Shown one piece after another: positions 34,101-45,292 of a stretch of 55,060 bases of DNA. Location: contig RCAB01000409.1 in the NCBI GenBank assembly GCA_003640385.1, forward strand, positions 1 through 55,060. Reading direction: 5' to 3'. Position 1 is the stretch's first letter. Every line of letters starts with the position of its first letter. The notes beneath the pieces are model-generated. The model saw nothing but the letters and a program-made list of their open reading frames with translations. It did not search any database and was not told the DNA's origin. The translations under genes and the position numbers were made by a program. This stretch comes from Setaria digitata. Taxonomy: Eukaryota; Nematoda; Chromadorea; Rhabditida; Setariidae.

Positions 34101-37100
34101 AACAAGGGAAATGTAAAATTATGGATTAATGAAAATGAAAGCATCAAAATTAATATAAATGAATTTACAAATACTACATGATTAAAAGTGTTTGTTTCTT
34201 TGTTTCTTTCTTTTTTTTTTTTTTTTTTTTTTTGGTGATAATTTTAATCAGTACCTTATTTCCAGTGAAGAATGAACGGTAATTTGAATTTTACAATCAT
34301 CTTTCATTTCAGGCCCAGTATGATAACTTAGATTAAGGCCACCTTGCCAATCAAGTGGTGCGTTAAAACCATTCATGTGTGATAAGACGTGATAAGCATC
34401 GTTATAACTTAAAGGTATTACAGGAATTTGTGGTAGCACATGATCTTCCTTAGCCTGGAAAATTAAAATTTTTTATCACCTATTTAATCATGATATTGCT
34501 GAATTATTATTAGTAACATAAAAATTCCAAATTAAGTATTCAAAATNTTAGGAATTTAATCATGATATTGCTGAATTATTATTAGTAACATAAAAATTCC
34601 AAATTAAGTATTCAAAATCATTTGCCAGTAATAAATGCTCCTGTTTGTTTTATGAAAAAATTTTTGATTAGCGAAAATATAACATTTCAATCTAAATAAT
34701 TAATTAGGAAAAAACTGCGAAAAAAAAAAAAGAATTTCACCATTAATTAAATATTAGTGATTTCTTTTTCACATAAATTATAAAATATTTTCGCTTCATA
34801 TCTTATAAGAAAAAAAAGAAGAAAAAAACCGAATTGCAATTTCAAAAATTAATTAAAATTAGTGCAAATAATGGGTGGAAAATTTTCACTAATAAAATTA
34901 ATTAATTTATGATACTTAATTGGTACCTGCTGAATTGTTTTTGTTCGATATAAGCTTTTTTTAGCCGGATATAAAGGTGAAAGTGGATCACCATTACCGT
35001 TCATAATACTGCCACGTTGTACACCAACACCTGGCATCCATTCCGTATTTGGATAAACATTTCCTTCAAATTTGGAATTTTAAATAATTAGGTTAAAACA
35101 AAGAAAATAAAATTGAAATTACCAAATTTAAAAATTCTGCAAAATAAATGGAATCATGGAAAAAAAATTATCTGCATTTTCAATTTAAAAAAAAAATAGT
35201 AAATAATCAGTAACAATTTTTCAATATATGTCATTAAAAACTAAATCAAATATTAAAATAAACGTTTGTCAAAAAAAAAAAAAATAAATAAAAAATATCC
35301 ATGTCTTCTTTTCTTTTGTTGAATTAAATTTAAAAAACTTTTGCATACATCATCCGCATTCTTTCGTAATTTTCGATTTTAGAAACTAATCAAATTTTCA
35401 TTATCCTTTCTTTTTCGTCAAATTAAAGGAATTTTTGTTTTTGTTTTTTCTTTTTAAATAATTATTCCAAATTATATTTAGCAAATGAATTAATTTACTC
35501 AAAAAAGTTTAAATATTTAAAAAAAAAAAAACTTTCAAATAAATGATATTAAAAAACAACCTTTATGTGTACCATTTCGTGCTACCTCAAGAGGATCAGA
35601 AAACAAAATAGCACCAATAGCACCTGCTCTTTCAGCATTCCATATTTTATCACCACGAAAAATTTGTCCATATCTTATCATTGCTATTTTACCCTAAAAA
35701 AAAAAAAAAAAAAATCCACATAAATCGTACAGTATGCAAATTACAGAACGTACGGTATGATGATTTACCAGTAGGGAGAGATTTGTGAGGAGAAGCTTAA
35801 TAAAAGACATCATTATCAGTGATTACTGTTTTTATAACTTTGTAAATGCTAACGACCCACTTTATATATATATGTTGGTTTCATTTTAAGAGGTTACTGT
35901 AGATTATCGGAAGCTACTGTGGATTACCGAGAGCTACCACTGATTATAAGAGGATCTCAGGAGCTACCGTGAGTTATCGGAGGCTGCTATGGATTATCAA
36001 GAGCTACTGTGGATTATGGGAAACTACCGTAGATTATCGAAAAATTGCCGTTGCTGAATTTACTGCATTGATGATATGGAATGTCATTTTTTGAATTTCA
36101 TAAATGCTACTAACCGTTTTGCAACACCTGCTATTACATTTTAGGATGACTAGAAAGTGGAAAACTGGTTTTATAACAAAAGGAAAAGATTTTTTTTGAT
36201 CATTTTTTAATTATTTTCTTCCAGCTTTCTGAATGTCACTTGAACAAAGCTTTTGATTTTTAAAAGAAATTTTTTTTTTTCTGAATTTTCACCTAAACAA
36301 TTTAGGTGAAATAATTTATTCAAATATTTATTAAGAATATTAAGCGCAATACTTTCACCTTAACATTAATACCGTAATGTTTCAAAAGTTCGAAATCCTC
36401 CTCTCTTCCAAAATGACAATAAACTACTTGACCTTGAACTGTTCCACTTGCCGAATATGCTAGCCATTGTATTCCCGCTCCTCAATGTAACATATTCTTT
36501 CATGTGAAGATGAAATGGTTAACTTTAATCAAATTAAAATTTTTAGTTCGAAAAGTTTAATTTCCATACAAAAAATATTTTTTATGAGCAGTGCAAAAAT
36601 CGTCAACTGCTAAGAATTACGAACTTTTAAAATATAAGCTAAATCGTAAGGTTATACACTAATATACGTTGATACATTACACGTCATACGTCATATACGA
36701 GATGACAAGAGCCGAAAGTTACACGTAACTTTCACTAATAAAAAAAAATGTCACTTAATTAATCGTGCAGTAGAGAATTCTAATTTCAATAAAATAATTT
36801 CTGTATGTTAAATAAAATAAAATGCATTCCAGAAATAACCTTCAGCACTTTGCTCCTTCGGAATTAGTGCTGGGCTAACACCATTTGTGGTATATGTTAT
36901 CATTCCGTCCTTATCAATTATCAGCAACCGATTAGGATTATCATAATCAGGATATGATAACAGCACATCATAATTCACATAACGAACATCTGGAATGAAT
37001 CAGATTTAAAAATTATCATGTTTTCATTCATTTTTTTTTTACTTTCAAATTACAATATCTTGCACAACCTTATATATTTCGTCTCATTCTTCTTTCTTTT

Positions 37101-38310
37101 CTTTTATCTAAATGTTTGCAGGTAACTGCTGCTGACAGTATAAAATTAACGAAATGAATCAAATTACCCTCTAAACCATAAGATTTCCAAAGATTTGATA
37201 TCTTTTCAGCCAATTTATTATTAGCTCGTGTCCCAGCTGCATGTGGCAAAGTTGTAAATAATCGTAAATTTTCAGCAATTTTTTTGCCATTTATATTTGA
37301 TAATAATTCGTCAATTATATTTTCAGAAAAATCTGAAATTCTATCAAACTGCAAAATTTGAAAATAGTATTTAAAAAAAAAAAAAACTAGAATATTCAAG
37401 TAGCAATGAACAAAAATAACAACTTGCAGAATAATAAATTGAAATTGCGAAGAATTGAAATGAAACGGATAAATTGAATTATTTAATAGTGTAACAAAAT
37501 TTGCACAGATATACTTCTTAAGAAAATAATTATAATCTCCACTTTATCATGAAAAAAAAAGCTCGTCATTTTTCAGTATTTAAAAGAAAAACGGAGGCAT
37601 TAAGGATTAAAGATTATGATTAAAAACAATCACGTTGATAACTGATAAAATATATAATAACTGGTAATAACCAGCAACAAAAATAATCACAAGAGTAGTG
37701 GTATACTAATTATAACAAGTCGCAAATAATTAGTAAAATATAATAATCATAGCAATAATAATAATAAGTAATAATAACAACAGTAACAAATAATAATAAT
37801 AACAATAATAAATAATAATAATAACAATAATAATAATAATAATAAATGATAAGAATTAATCATATGAATAATAAATGATATGAGTCACAAATAATAATGC
37901 TTATAGACAATCATAATATAAATTATAAATAACGTAACTAACAAATAATGTGAATGTTGAAGGATTTATGTATAAACAACCAATAATGCGAATAATACAT
38001 AACATAAACAATAAATAATACACATAATAAACAGTAAACAATATCAAGCTATAAATGAGAAATAATGGATGAAATAATTAAATATTTGAATAAATGAATG
38101 GAATTATTTTTTTATAATGACATTTCATGACATTGTTTAATTAGTGAAAGTTAAACAATTATAGATTTGAAGGACTGAAAAGGCAAGCAAACCTTTGGTA
38201 TTTGCGGGTTTTGGTGCTTTCATGGAGTGCGAACTGTGATAAACACCAAGGAAACCAACCAAAAAAATAGCCATGAAGCCAAGGCCAAGTAATGAAATAG
38301 CCTTCAGCAT
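28710..38310 (-). CDS. gcp-2: Glutamate carboxypeptidase II / NAALADase-like M28 metallopeptidase (15 exons, complete)
   Basis: This is a type II membrane zinc peptidase of the M28B (PSMA/GCPII) family, predicted to trim C-terminal residues from extracellular peptides. Exons in transcript order are 38310-38193, 37332-37168, 36989-36840, 36477-36359, 35693-35561, 35063-34927, 34454-34255, 33648-33467, 32636-32492, 31476-31363, 31021-30893, 30263-30170, 29897-29688, 29392-29144 and 28847-28710. Phases agree throughout: 760 aa, against 750 in human GCPII. Seen: a signal anchor (residues 4-24), a protease-associated domain (about 100-320), and a catalytic domain with zinc ligands H365 (GNHYDAW), D375 (LDPNSG), E414 and D442. 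E413 (WDAEEYG) is the catalytic base and H543 (YPLYHS) the last ligand. The C-terminal helical dimerisation domain is complete. Sequons include NGT, NHT, NET, NIT and NYT. The start is chosen because this frame, not the longer overlapping one, gives the signal anchor and joins exon 2 in phase 1. Specificity residues differ from human (see findings). Confidence 0.95.
29453..29560. repeat. 39-bp tandem repeat, about 2.7 copies, in the intron before exon 14 of the carboxypeptidase gene
   Basis: The unit contains GATGTTCACCTGATTCCGC followed by TATCCTCACTGTCATACCCC. Two near-identical units are followed by a third that lacks its first part. The array ends within about 60 bp of the exon 14 splice acceptor (minus strand). 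Copies are almost identical, so it is recent. Confidence 0.8.
34481..34612. repeat. 66-bp direct duplication across the N at 34547
   Basis: Sequence from ATTTAATCATGATATTGC to ATTCAAAAT is present on both sides of the N, inside the intron between carboxypeptidase exons 6 and 7. It is most likely an uncollapsed contig overlap and does not touch coding sequence. Confidence 0.8.
35893..36042. repeat. 20-bp minisatellite, 7 copies, in intron 4 of the carboxypeptidase gene
   Basis: Units such as GCTACTGTGGATTACCGAGA repeat every 20 bp with substitutions. The third unit is 30 bp. The array is GC-richer than its surroundings. Confidence 0.8.
36287..36311. repeat. 11-bp stem hairpin with 3-nt loop near a splice donor
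   Basis: TTTCACCTAAA-caa-TTTAGGTGAAA forms a perfect inverted repeat. In the minus-strand transcript it starts about 48 nt downstream of the exon 4 donor of the carboxypeptidase gene. It includes a TTTAGGTGAA sequence that itself looks like splice-site material. Confidence 0.65.
37735..37860. repeat. AAT/AAC-triplet microsatellite in intron 1 of the carboxypeptidase gene
   Basis: Runs of AATAATAAC-like triplets between exon 1 and exon 2. Degraded TAATAA-rich sequence continues to about 38060. Confidence 0.7.
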
Positions 38311-38330
38311 TGTTCGGTCGCATAAAACAT

Positions 38331-38341
38331 CTGCTAAAATT
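38331..38341 (-). promoter_or_regulatory. gcp-2: Candidate spliced-leader acceptor of the carboxypeptidase gene
   Basis: On the minus strand AATTTTAGCAG ends at 38331, 20 nt upstream of the chosen ATG (38310-38308). Two out-of-frame ATGs (38330 and 38323) lie in this short leader. If trans-splicing occurs here, the ribosome must bypass them. The site could instead be the acceptor of an undetected upstream exon, in phase 1. Confidence 0.4.
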
Positions 38342-40569
38342 AAGCAAATGCTATGTGAAATTAATTAATAGCAATTTTTGGCTCCTGCTCTTCTTTTTTT
38401 TCTTTTTTTTTGTTGTTGTTAAATTAATTATAGCTAAAAATTAGCTTTAAGGAAAAGCTACTGCTCTGAAAATTTTAGACAGAAAATCTTTCTTCAGCAA
38501 AAAATTGCTCTTTTGCGAAAAATTTTCAATTTTGTGTAAAAAAAAAAAAAAAATGAAAAAAATAAACGAAAGAAATATTGAGAGAAAGAAAGAATGAAAA
38601 TGAAAATGCATTTGTTAATTGGCTGCAGAATTGTTCTTTTGAATTTATTTTTTCGTTTTCTTTTAAATTTTTGTAGCTAAATTCAAAAAAAAAAAAGAAA
38701 AATCAATTTATGAATTAATTTTGTGAAAAAAAAAAAACGACTACATTTAAGTTATTAAATAAGAGAACAAAAGAAAAATGATACAAATTTGACACATAAG
38801 TTTTTTTTTTCTTTTTTGATGAAATATTAAAGTTATATTTTACCGATAGTGATGATAATGGTGATGAAAAAATGAAACGAACAAAAAAAAAAAAAAAAAA
38901 AAAACCACGATACATGGTATCGTGCTTGATATTAACTATGCCATGATTAATTATGATTTTCATAAATTGAAATGAAAGTTGATGGAGTTGTAAAGAATGG
39001 TATGATTAGGTAGGTATTTATTATAGTGTAAGTCGATTCGTAATTAATGAACTATTTCCATTTCTTTCACTATTATAGAGCATCTTATCTTATCTAATCT
39101 AATCTTTGAACATATCTTGCTCATTTATATATCTTAAGACAAATAAGATATTTACGGAACTTTTCTTATGCATCCAGGTAGGTATTCACATTAATTATAT
39201 CTTCAATTAACGAAAACTACCAAAAATTGAGATAATAAAGTTTCAGAAAAATTAGATATACTAAAATTTCAAATTGATAAAAAAACAAATAGCAAAAATT
39301 AAGAATTAAATTCAGAAATTGAACAAAAGACATGAAAACTTAGCAGTGAGGAAATTATTTTTAGTAGTTGAAAATTTGACATTTAAAACTTCAATTAATT
39401 ACGAAATTTGATAAAATAGATTTTTTTTTTCTTAACAGATAATATCGGCAGCAATATTCTGATAATTAATCAAGTTAATTGAACCAGTGGTTTGTTAACA
39501 ACAGATGTGTTGGATGAATTAACCAAATTCATTAGTAAATACCTTCATTATTTCTCAAGGTCATTGTTTCAGTCCTTCAAATTAAATAGCAAAGCAATAA
39601 TTGTTACAGCAGCGACATGAAACTGTACAGGCTGAAATGAGCTATTGCTTGTATTAAATTATAAATTAAATAAATAAATTGAAGGAGTACAACTTTCTAA
39701 AGAAAAAAAAAGCAAAAAAAAAAAAAAAAGTAAGTTAAAACATTTGAGGAAAATGGAGAAATTGGCTGAAAGGGAAGAAAAGAGGAAGAAATATCGCAAT
39801 TATTTATGATTAATGAATGGGATAGATATTTTTTTAATACGAATATTTCAAAAATTCTTATAAAATTTTAAAAAATTTTCAGCTGAAAACATTTTTGTTT
39901 GTTCAAAATAATCATCATTTCATGTATTTCCTCATTCACAACTTTATCGCTAAATTTTTACTATTGATAATGCCAGTTCAGCTATTATCACTGAGAAATG
40001 ATAAACTGTTTAAATTGCTAAAAAAAAAAAAAAAAAAATGGTGAAAAATTTTGCCATTATTAATATCAATTATTATCACTGAAGAAATGATAAATTGTTT
40101 AAATTTTAAAGACAAATAAATTTCCGCAGGCAACTGTTTTGCAACATAATATATATATTTGTTAAATGTATGAAATAATGAGCAATGATGCATTAGTGAA
40201 ATTTTTTCTTCATAGTTTAAAAAAAAAACAAAAGCAAGAATAAAAATAAAAATAAAAAGTTTTTGCAGCTTTTTAAAATTCATACTTTAATATTAATCCT
40301 CATTCGATGATATTTTCATTGAGAACAGGTGACATTTCGATTTTCAAATTCACAAAATCAATGCTCCTTTTCTTTTTTTTTTTTTTTTTATTGCCGAAAG
40401 TATTGCTTTTCATTACACTGACGTATATTTGAAAGAATTATAATTTCAGGTTTTCTCTCTTTCTTTTTCCGTTTAATAATTCCAAGGGATATACAATAGC
40501 AAAATATCAATTGCAGCCTAAATGACTGATTACAAGTGATAATAATATGAAATCCTATTGATATATAAA

Positions 40570-40870
40570 AAGTCCTATTATCAATTCATAATTATAACAA
40601 ATCTTATTCTTACATTAAATCTTGCTGCTAGTTTACAACTAAATGAAATCTTCTTGCTAGCTTAGAGGTAATTTTACTCTAAATGACAACTACTTGCTAG
40701 ATTTATGGATAGAAGAAGTTTTATTATCAATTCATTAACTACGAGAAATTTCACTGCTCAAATCTTCTTGCTAGTTTATTACAAATGTAAGAAATTACAC
40801 TGTTAATTGAGAACTTATGCGATCATTATTGCAAAACTAAAAAGAAATTCTAACTACTAATTTATAATCA
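40570..40870. repeat. Degenerate CTTGCTAG-type repeat cluster
   Basis: The motif CTTGCTAG (or CTTGCTGCTAG) followed by a TTA-rich stretch occurs near 40621, 40651, 40692 and 40766. TATTATCAATTCAT recurs near 40575 and 40722. Irregular spacing indicates an old, decayed array. Confidence 0.45.
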
Positions 40871-42480
40871 TACTGCGTGAAATAAAATGAAATTCAAAAG
40901 TAAAATTCACCTGTAATTTATATTACTAGCAATTTATACTTTATTTAAAATTCTGCTTATTTCTAAAACTTGTTATTTAATATATATATATATATACATT
41001 TCTAAAACTATTTAAAATATATATATATATTTTAAATTTATTATATATATATAATATATTTAATATATATTTATATATATATATGGGAAAAGATCCGAAA
41101 AAAATCATTGTATTTTGCATGTTATCAATCACAAAAACATGACATCAATTAATTATATGAAGAATTTTTTAATCAAAATTTTTGGACACAATTTTTATAA
41201 TACATCTACACTACAATACTATTAAATCAATTTTAATTATTAGCATAGCAATTTTTAGGTATAAAAAGAACCATGAATGATTTAACTTGAGTAATTAAAT
41301 AACCGTAAGTGTATGATTTATCGTTATAATCAGTAACTATTTATTTTTTTTTTTGAGAAAGAGATTTGTTTTTTTTTTTCACCTTATTAAACTGCGAAAA
41401 ACGTAAAAAAAAAAAAAAAAACATTAATTGCACCAACGTTATTCGTGATGTTCCGTTTTGATTTAGAAATATTTCAAAATGTTACTAGGAACATTGTTGA
41501 GTTGATGATAATGAAATCTTGATCACTCTATGTAATCAATAAGTACCACTAAATGGCAATTTTAAAAGATTTCATCAGTTTTTTAATTTTTTTTGTGTCA
41601 TTCTGGAACAAGTGTTGAACTAAATATTTTAGGATAATGTAGATAGATTCAGTATAAAAGGCAAAATTTTTAAAATTGCTAATTATTGACCAATTATTCG
41701 AAGCGCTTTATTCGAAGTAAAAACGAGAAAAATTTTTGTCAAAAACTAAATAAATAAATAAATAAAATAAAATAAATTATTACATTTTCGCTTTAATTAT
41801 GTGCTATTTATAGTAAAATATCCTTACCAATGTTTTGAAAAAGCAGCCTATAAAAATTAATTTGCAAAGCATTTGGTGAGTTAAATTAAATTTTCGAGCA
41901 ACAGTGAAGAAACAAATGACAAGTTCAAAGTGAAAAGTTAGGGGAGACAAAAAAGAAAAAGATGCGAAGAAAAAAAATTACGAAAATTAAAGAAAAAAAA
42001 TAGAGGAAACAGAAATGAAAAAAAAAAAATTGATTAAATTTCATTAAAATATTTGGAAAAGTTTAATCTTTTATTTTTTTTTCGAATATTATTTCACTGT
42101 GATTTTATGAATATTTGAATAAAATTTTGATAGTTTAATGGAAACATTTCGAAGTAAATAGCTGGAAGATTTGGCAGAAAAAAAATTGAAAAAATCTGAG
42201 AAAAGGAATGAAAAAAGATTGTGTGCGGCAATTTTAATCCCAATGGCATTGTTTTTGATTTGTAAAATTGTGAAAAAAAAAAAAAAAAAAACAAAAGAAA
42301 AAAAGCAACAAGCAAAAAATAAGAATTTTTCTCTTTAAAATTTTAAAACTTTGTTTTTGTATTTATTCTTTGCTAACCTCTTAAATTTAACAATTTTTTG
42401 CTTCTTTTTTCATTTTCTTTTTTCCCCTTTTTTTTTTAAATCGGAATGTTTAATGTAATTATGGTAATTATATTTTATTA

Positions 42481-42836
42481 ATTCATGGCATTCAGATCGT
42501 GTTATTTTTTGGATAATAGTAGTCCAAAAAAAAAAAAAAAAAAAATAGACGAAACAAAAAAGTGGAAAAAAAAAACTAAACGACGTGATTCTTACATTTT
42601 TTTTTGTGTCTAGCATAATTAATTAACTAATTGTGTAGGAATTATCGGTCAGTAAANTTCATGGCATTCAGATCGTGTTATTTTTTGGATAATAGTAGTC
42701 CAAAAAAAAAAAAAAAAAAAATAGACGAAACAAAAAAGTGGAAAAAAAAAAAAAACTAAACGACGTGATTCTTACATTTTTTTTTGTGTCTAGCATAATT
42801 AATTAACTAATTGTGTAGGAATTATCGGTCAGTAAA
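42481..42836. repeat. About 176-bp direct duplication across the N at 42657
   Basis: The segment beginning TTCATGGCATTCAGATCG and ending TTATCGGTCAGTAAA occurs on both sides of the N. Copies differ only in homopolymer length. It is probably an assembly overlap; treat it as one copy. Confidence 0.85.
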
Positions 42837-43675
42837 AATAAAAGCATGATCAATCAATTAATTAACTACTTACACAGGAATTATCGGTTAATTTGTATCA
42901 ACGAGTATTGACTGATAAACATCATTTGCACTAATCTTAGTCTAAATGGACATTATGGCTCATTAATCAAATTATCATTATTTTATTCTTTCCCAAAATA
43001 AGTTACTTCTGCCAAAAAAAAAAAAAAAAAAAATCCCTAACTAATTTTTAGCTATCGCCCACTACTCTCGTAATCTCGTAAAATAATTACAGTATTTCTA
43101 CGCCGCATTATTTCCATTCTTGCTAATTGTAGGGAACAGAATGTTAATTAAACATGATTTTTCTTTTATATCATTCAGTCAATGTAATACATAAGCATCC
43201 GTAGATTGTGCTTCTAGTCACTATGAGCACTGCTAAAATTCTAATTGGGACAAAATTTAATAAAGCTAGTAGCAGTGAAATAATTTTTAAAGCCAAAAGC
43301 AGAAAAGAGTGAACAAAAATGGCCTGCTGATTCATTGTCGTTTTTTATTTGAAGTTTTTCCACGAACGAATTGATCGAGAAATCTTAAAATAATTTAACT
43401 TGGTGATTTTTGAAATACAACTTTCAGTAAGATCGTAACATCTCAAGGTAACTTACCTTTTTAAGAAGCAATTTTCAGTAATTTATTCCAACCAACTTTA
43501 TGACAAATAAATGCAATATTCCCATAACAAATATATTCATTATGATGCAATTTACAACGGAATGATAAATTTCATGAATAAATTATCGATCGGTATATTT
43601 AAATTATATTATAATTTAAGTTTTTATTGTGAAAATTTGCTAAAAATTAACATTAGAGGAAAAAGATAGAGAGAG

Positions 43676-43679
43676 GGAG

Positions 43680-43722
<43 letters not shown>

Positions 43723-43723
43723 A
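43676..43723. repeat. GATA/GA microsatellite
   Basis: GATAGATAGATA followed by about 12 GA dinucleotides, in intergenic sequence. Confidence 0.85.
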
Positions 43724-44497
43724 GAGGAGGAAAAAAAAAATAAACAAAAGCTCAAAATAGAATTAATTTCAACTTTTTGTTTGGATAACAATTTGGAAAA
43801 TAGCAAAAAATGGATAATTTCTATACATATGTGTTTAGGAATTTTTAACGAAGGAGAAAATCAGCCACTGTTTTTTTTTTTCTTCATTTTCATTTAAAAT
43901 GAATTTTTTTTTTCCAAAAATGAAAAATTTTAATAACGTAAAGAATGATAATCAATTGAAATAGATAAGAATGATAATGAATAATTAGCAATATTTTCAT
44001 TGTAATATTCGATTTTTTGTTTTCTTTTTGATAATTGATGCTAGTTAATTTTGCCAAAACTCTAAACATTCTATATGCTATATAGATTTTGTATTGCTAG
44101 ATTGTACAATTAAGAAATTTTCTCCTTGGCACTCCAAAAAAAAAAAAAAAGAAGAAAGAAAAAGGAAAAGGAAAAAAAAGAGACTAACTAAGCCAGTTCG
44201 GCCAACAAATAAACATCTATGAGTAATGTTTATTTACTATTATCAGCATTTTATCAGTGTTCATAATAATTGTTGGATTAATAATTTACATACGATCAAC
44301 TACTATGCATATATTCTAGACCATTTTGCTGTAATGGCTTATCAGTTTGCACTATTGAATTTCATTAAAAAACATGATTTTAATAACTATGCTTAGCTGA
44401 TATCGAGCATTACAGTTAGTGGCATATGGGAAAAAAAAAAAAAAAAAGAAGGAATAGAAATGAGCTTTTATGCTATTTTTCCTTTGGAAAGGCTACT

Positions 44498-44609
44498 ATG
44501 CAATTCTTAAACATTGCTCATATTAGAATGTTATCATTGTTGATAATGAGNTGAATATGCAATTCTTAAACATTGCTCATATTAGAATGTTATCATTGTT
44601 GATAATGAG
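44498..44609. repeat. About 53-bp direct duplication across the N at 44551
   Basis: ATGCAATTCTTAAACATTGC through TTGATAATGAG is present on both sides of the N. This is another single-N join with duplicated flanks. A diverged relative of the same segment occurs near 52622. Confidence 0.75.
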
Positions 44610-44874
44610 AAAATTGATAATTTGCATAGAATCGATGGGAAAAATTCTGTTGTATGTTAGAAAGTTTAACCGTATTCAATTTTCATCAAATAATACGGTA
44701 TTAATGAGGAACAATCACCACTACAGTACTCTGTTTAATGGGCAACATGCATCACTACAGTATTTTGTTTAATGGTCAAGAATAAAAACACGATTACATG
44801 GGAGCAAAATAATTTCATCCTGGAAAGGAAAATTTCTGCATAGTGCATTATGCTACTGGCACTTTATTCGGACA

Positions 44875-45140
44875 ATTCAAGATTATTCCAATTATCACTA
44901 ACTTATCATTGTCAGCAATCAGTGAATTTGTAATTGATAAATAAAATTTTTTCAATACTTTTGCTGTGTACTGATATGAAGTGTGTTCATATTTGGTTTC
45001 ACACTGAGCAATACGATAATTGGAATGCACAAAAAGTATCATGTAAGTTTATTTGACTATTTATTCACACTGGGCAATATAGTAATTGCAGTTATCACTA
45101 ATTTATCACTGTTCGCAATCAATGAATTAATATAAAAAAA
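44875..45140. repeat. Diverged direct repeat with a TTATCACTAA core
   Basis: The segment around 44890-44945 (AATTATCACTAACTTATCAT, then GCAATCAGTGAATT) resembles 45080-45135 (AGTTATCACTAATTTATCAC, then GCAATCAATGAATT). ACACTGAGCAATACG near 45001 resembles ACACTGGGCAATATA near 45067. The copies are diverged, so this is a real old duplication and not an assembly join. Confidence 0.5.
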
Positions 45141-45177
45141 ATATACAATAGATATATTTGACTGGTAACTTGGTAAC

Positions 45178-45292
45178 TTCAACTTATATGAGCAGAAAAG
45201 TTTATCATCGCAAGAAAAGAAATTTATTTTTNATAAATTCAACTTATATGAGCAGAAAAGTTTATCATCGCAAGAAAAGAAATTTATTTTTT
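45178..45292. repeat. 54-bp direct duplication across the N at 45232
   Basis: TTCAACTTATATGAGCAGAA through AATTTATTTTT is present on both sides of the N. Likely an uncollapsed contig overlap. Confidence 0.85.

Noticed and set aside
38159..38347. 62-residue minus-strand frame starting upstream of the carboxypeptidase start
   Set aside because: It overlaps exon 1 in another frame. Only the frame starting at 38310 gives a signal anchor and joins exon 2 in the correct phase.
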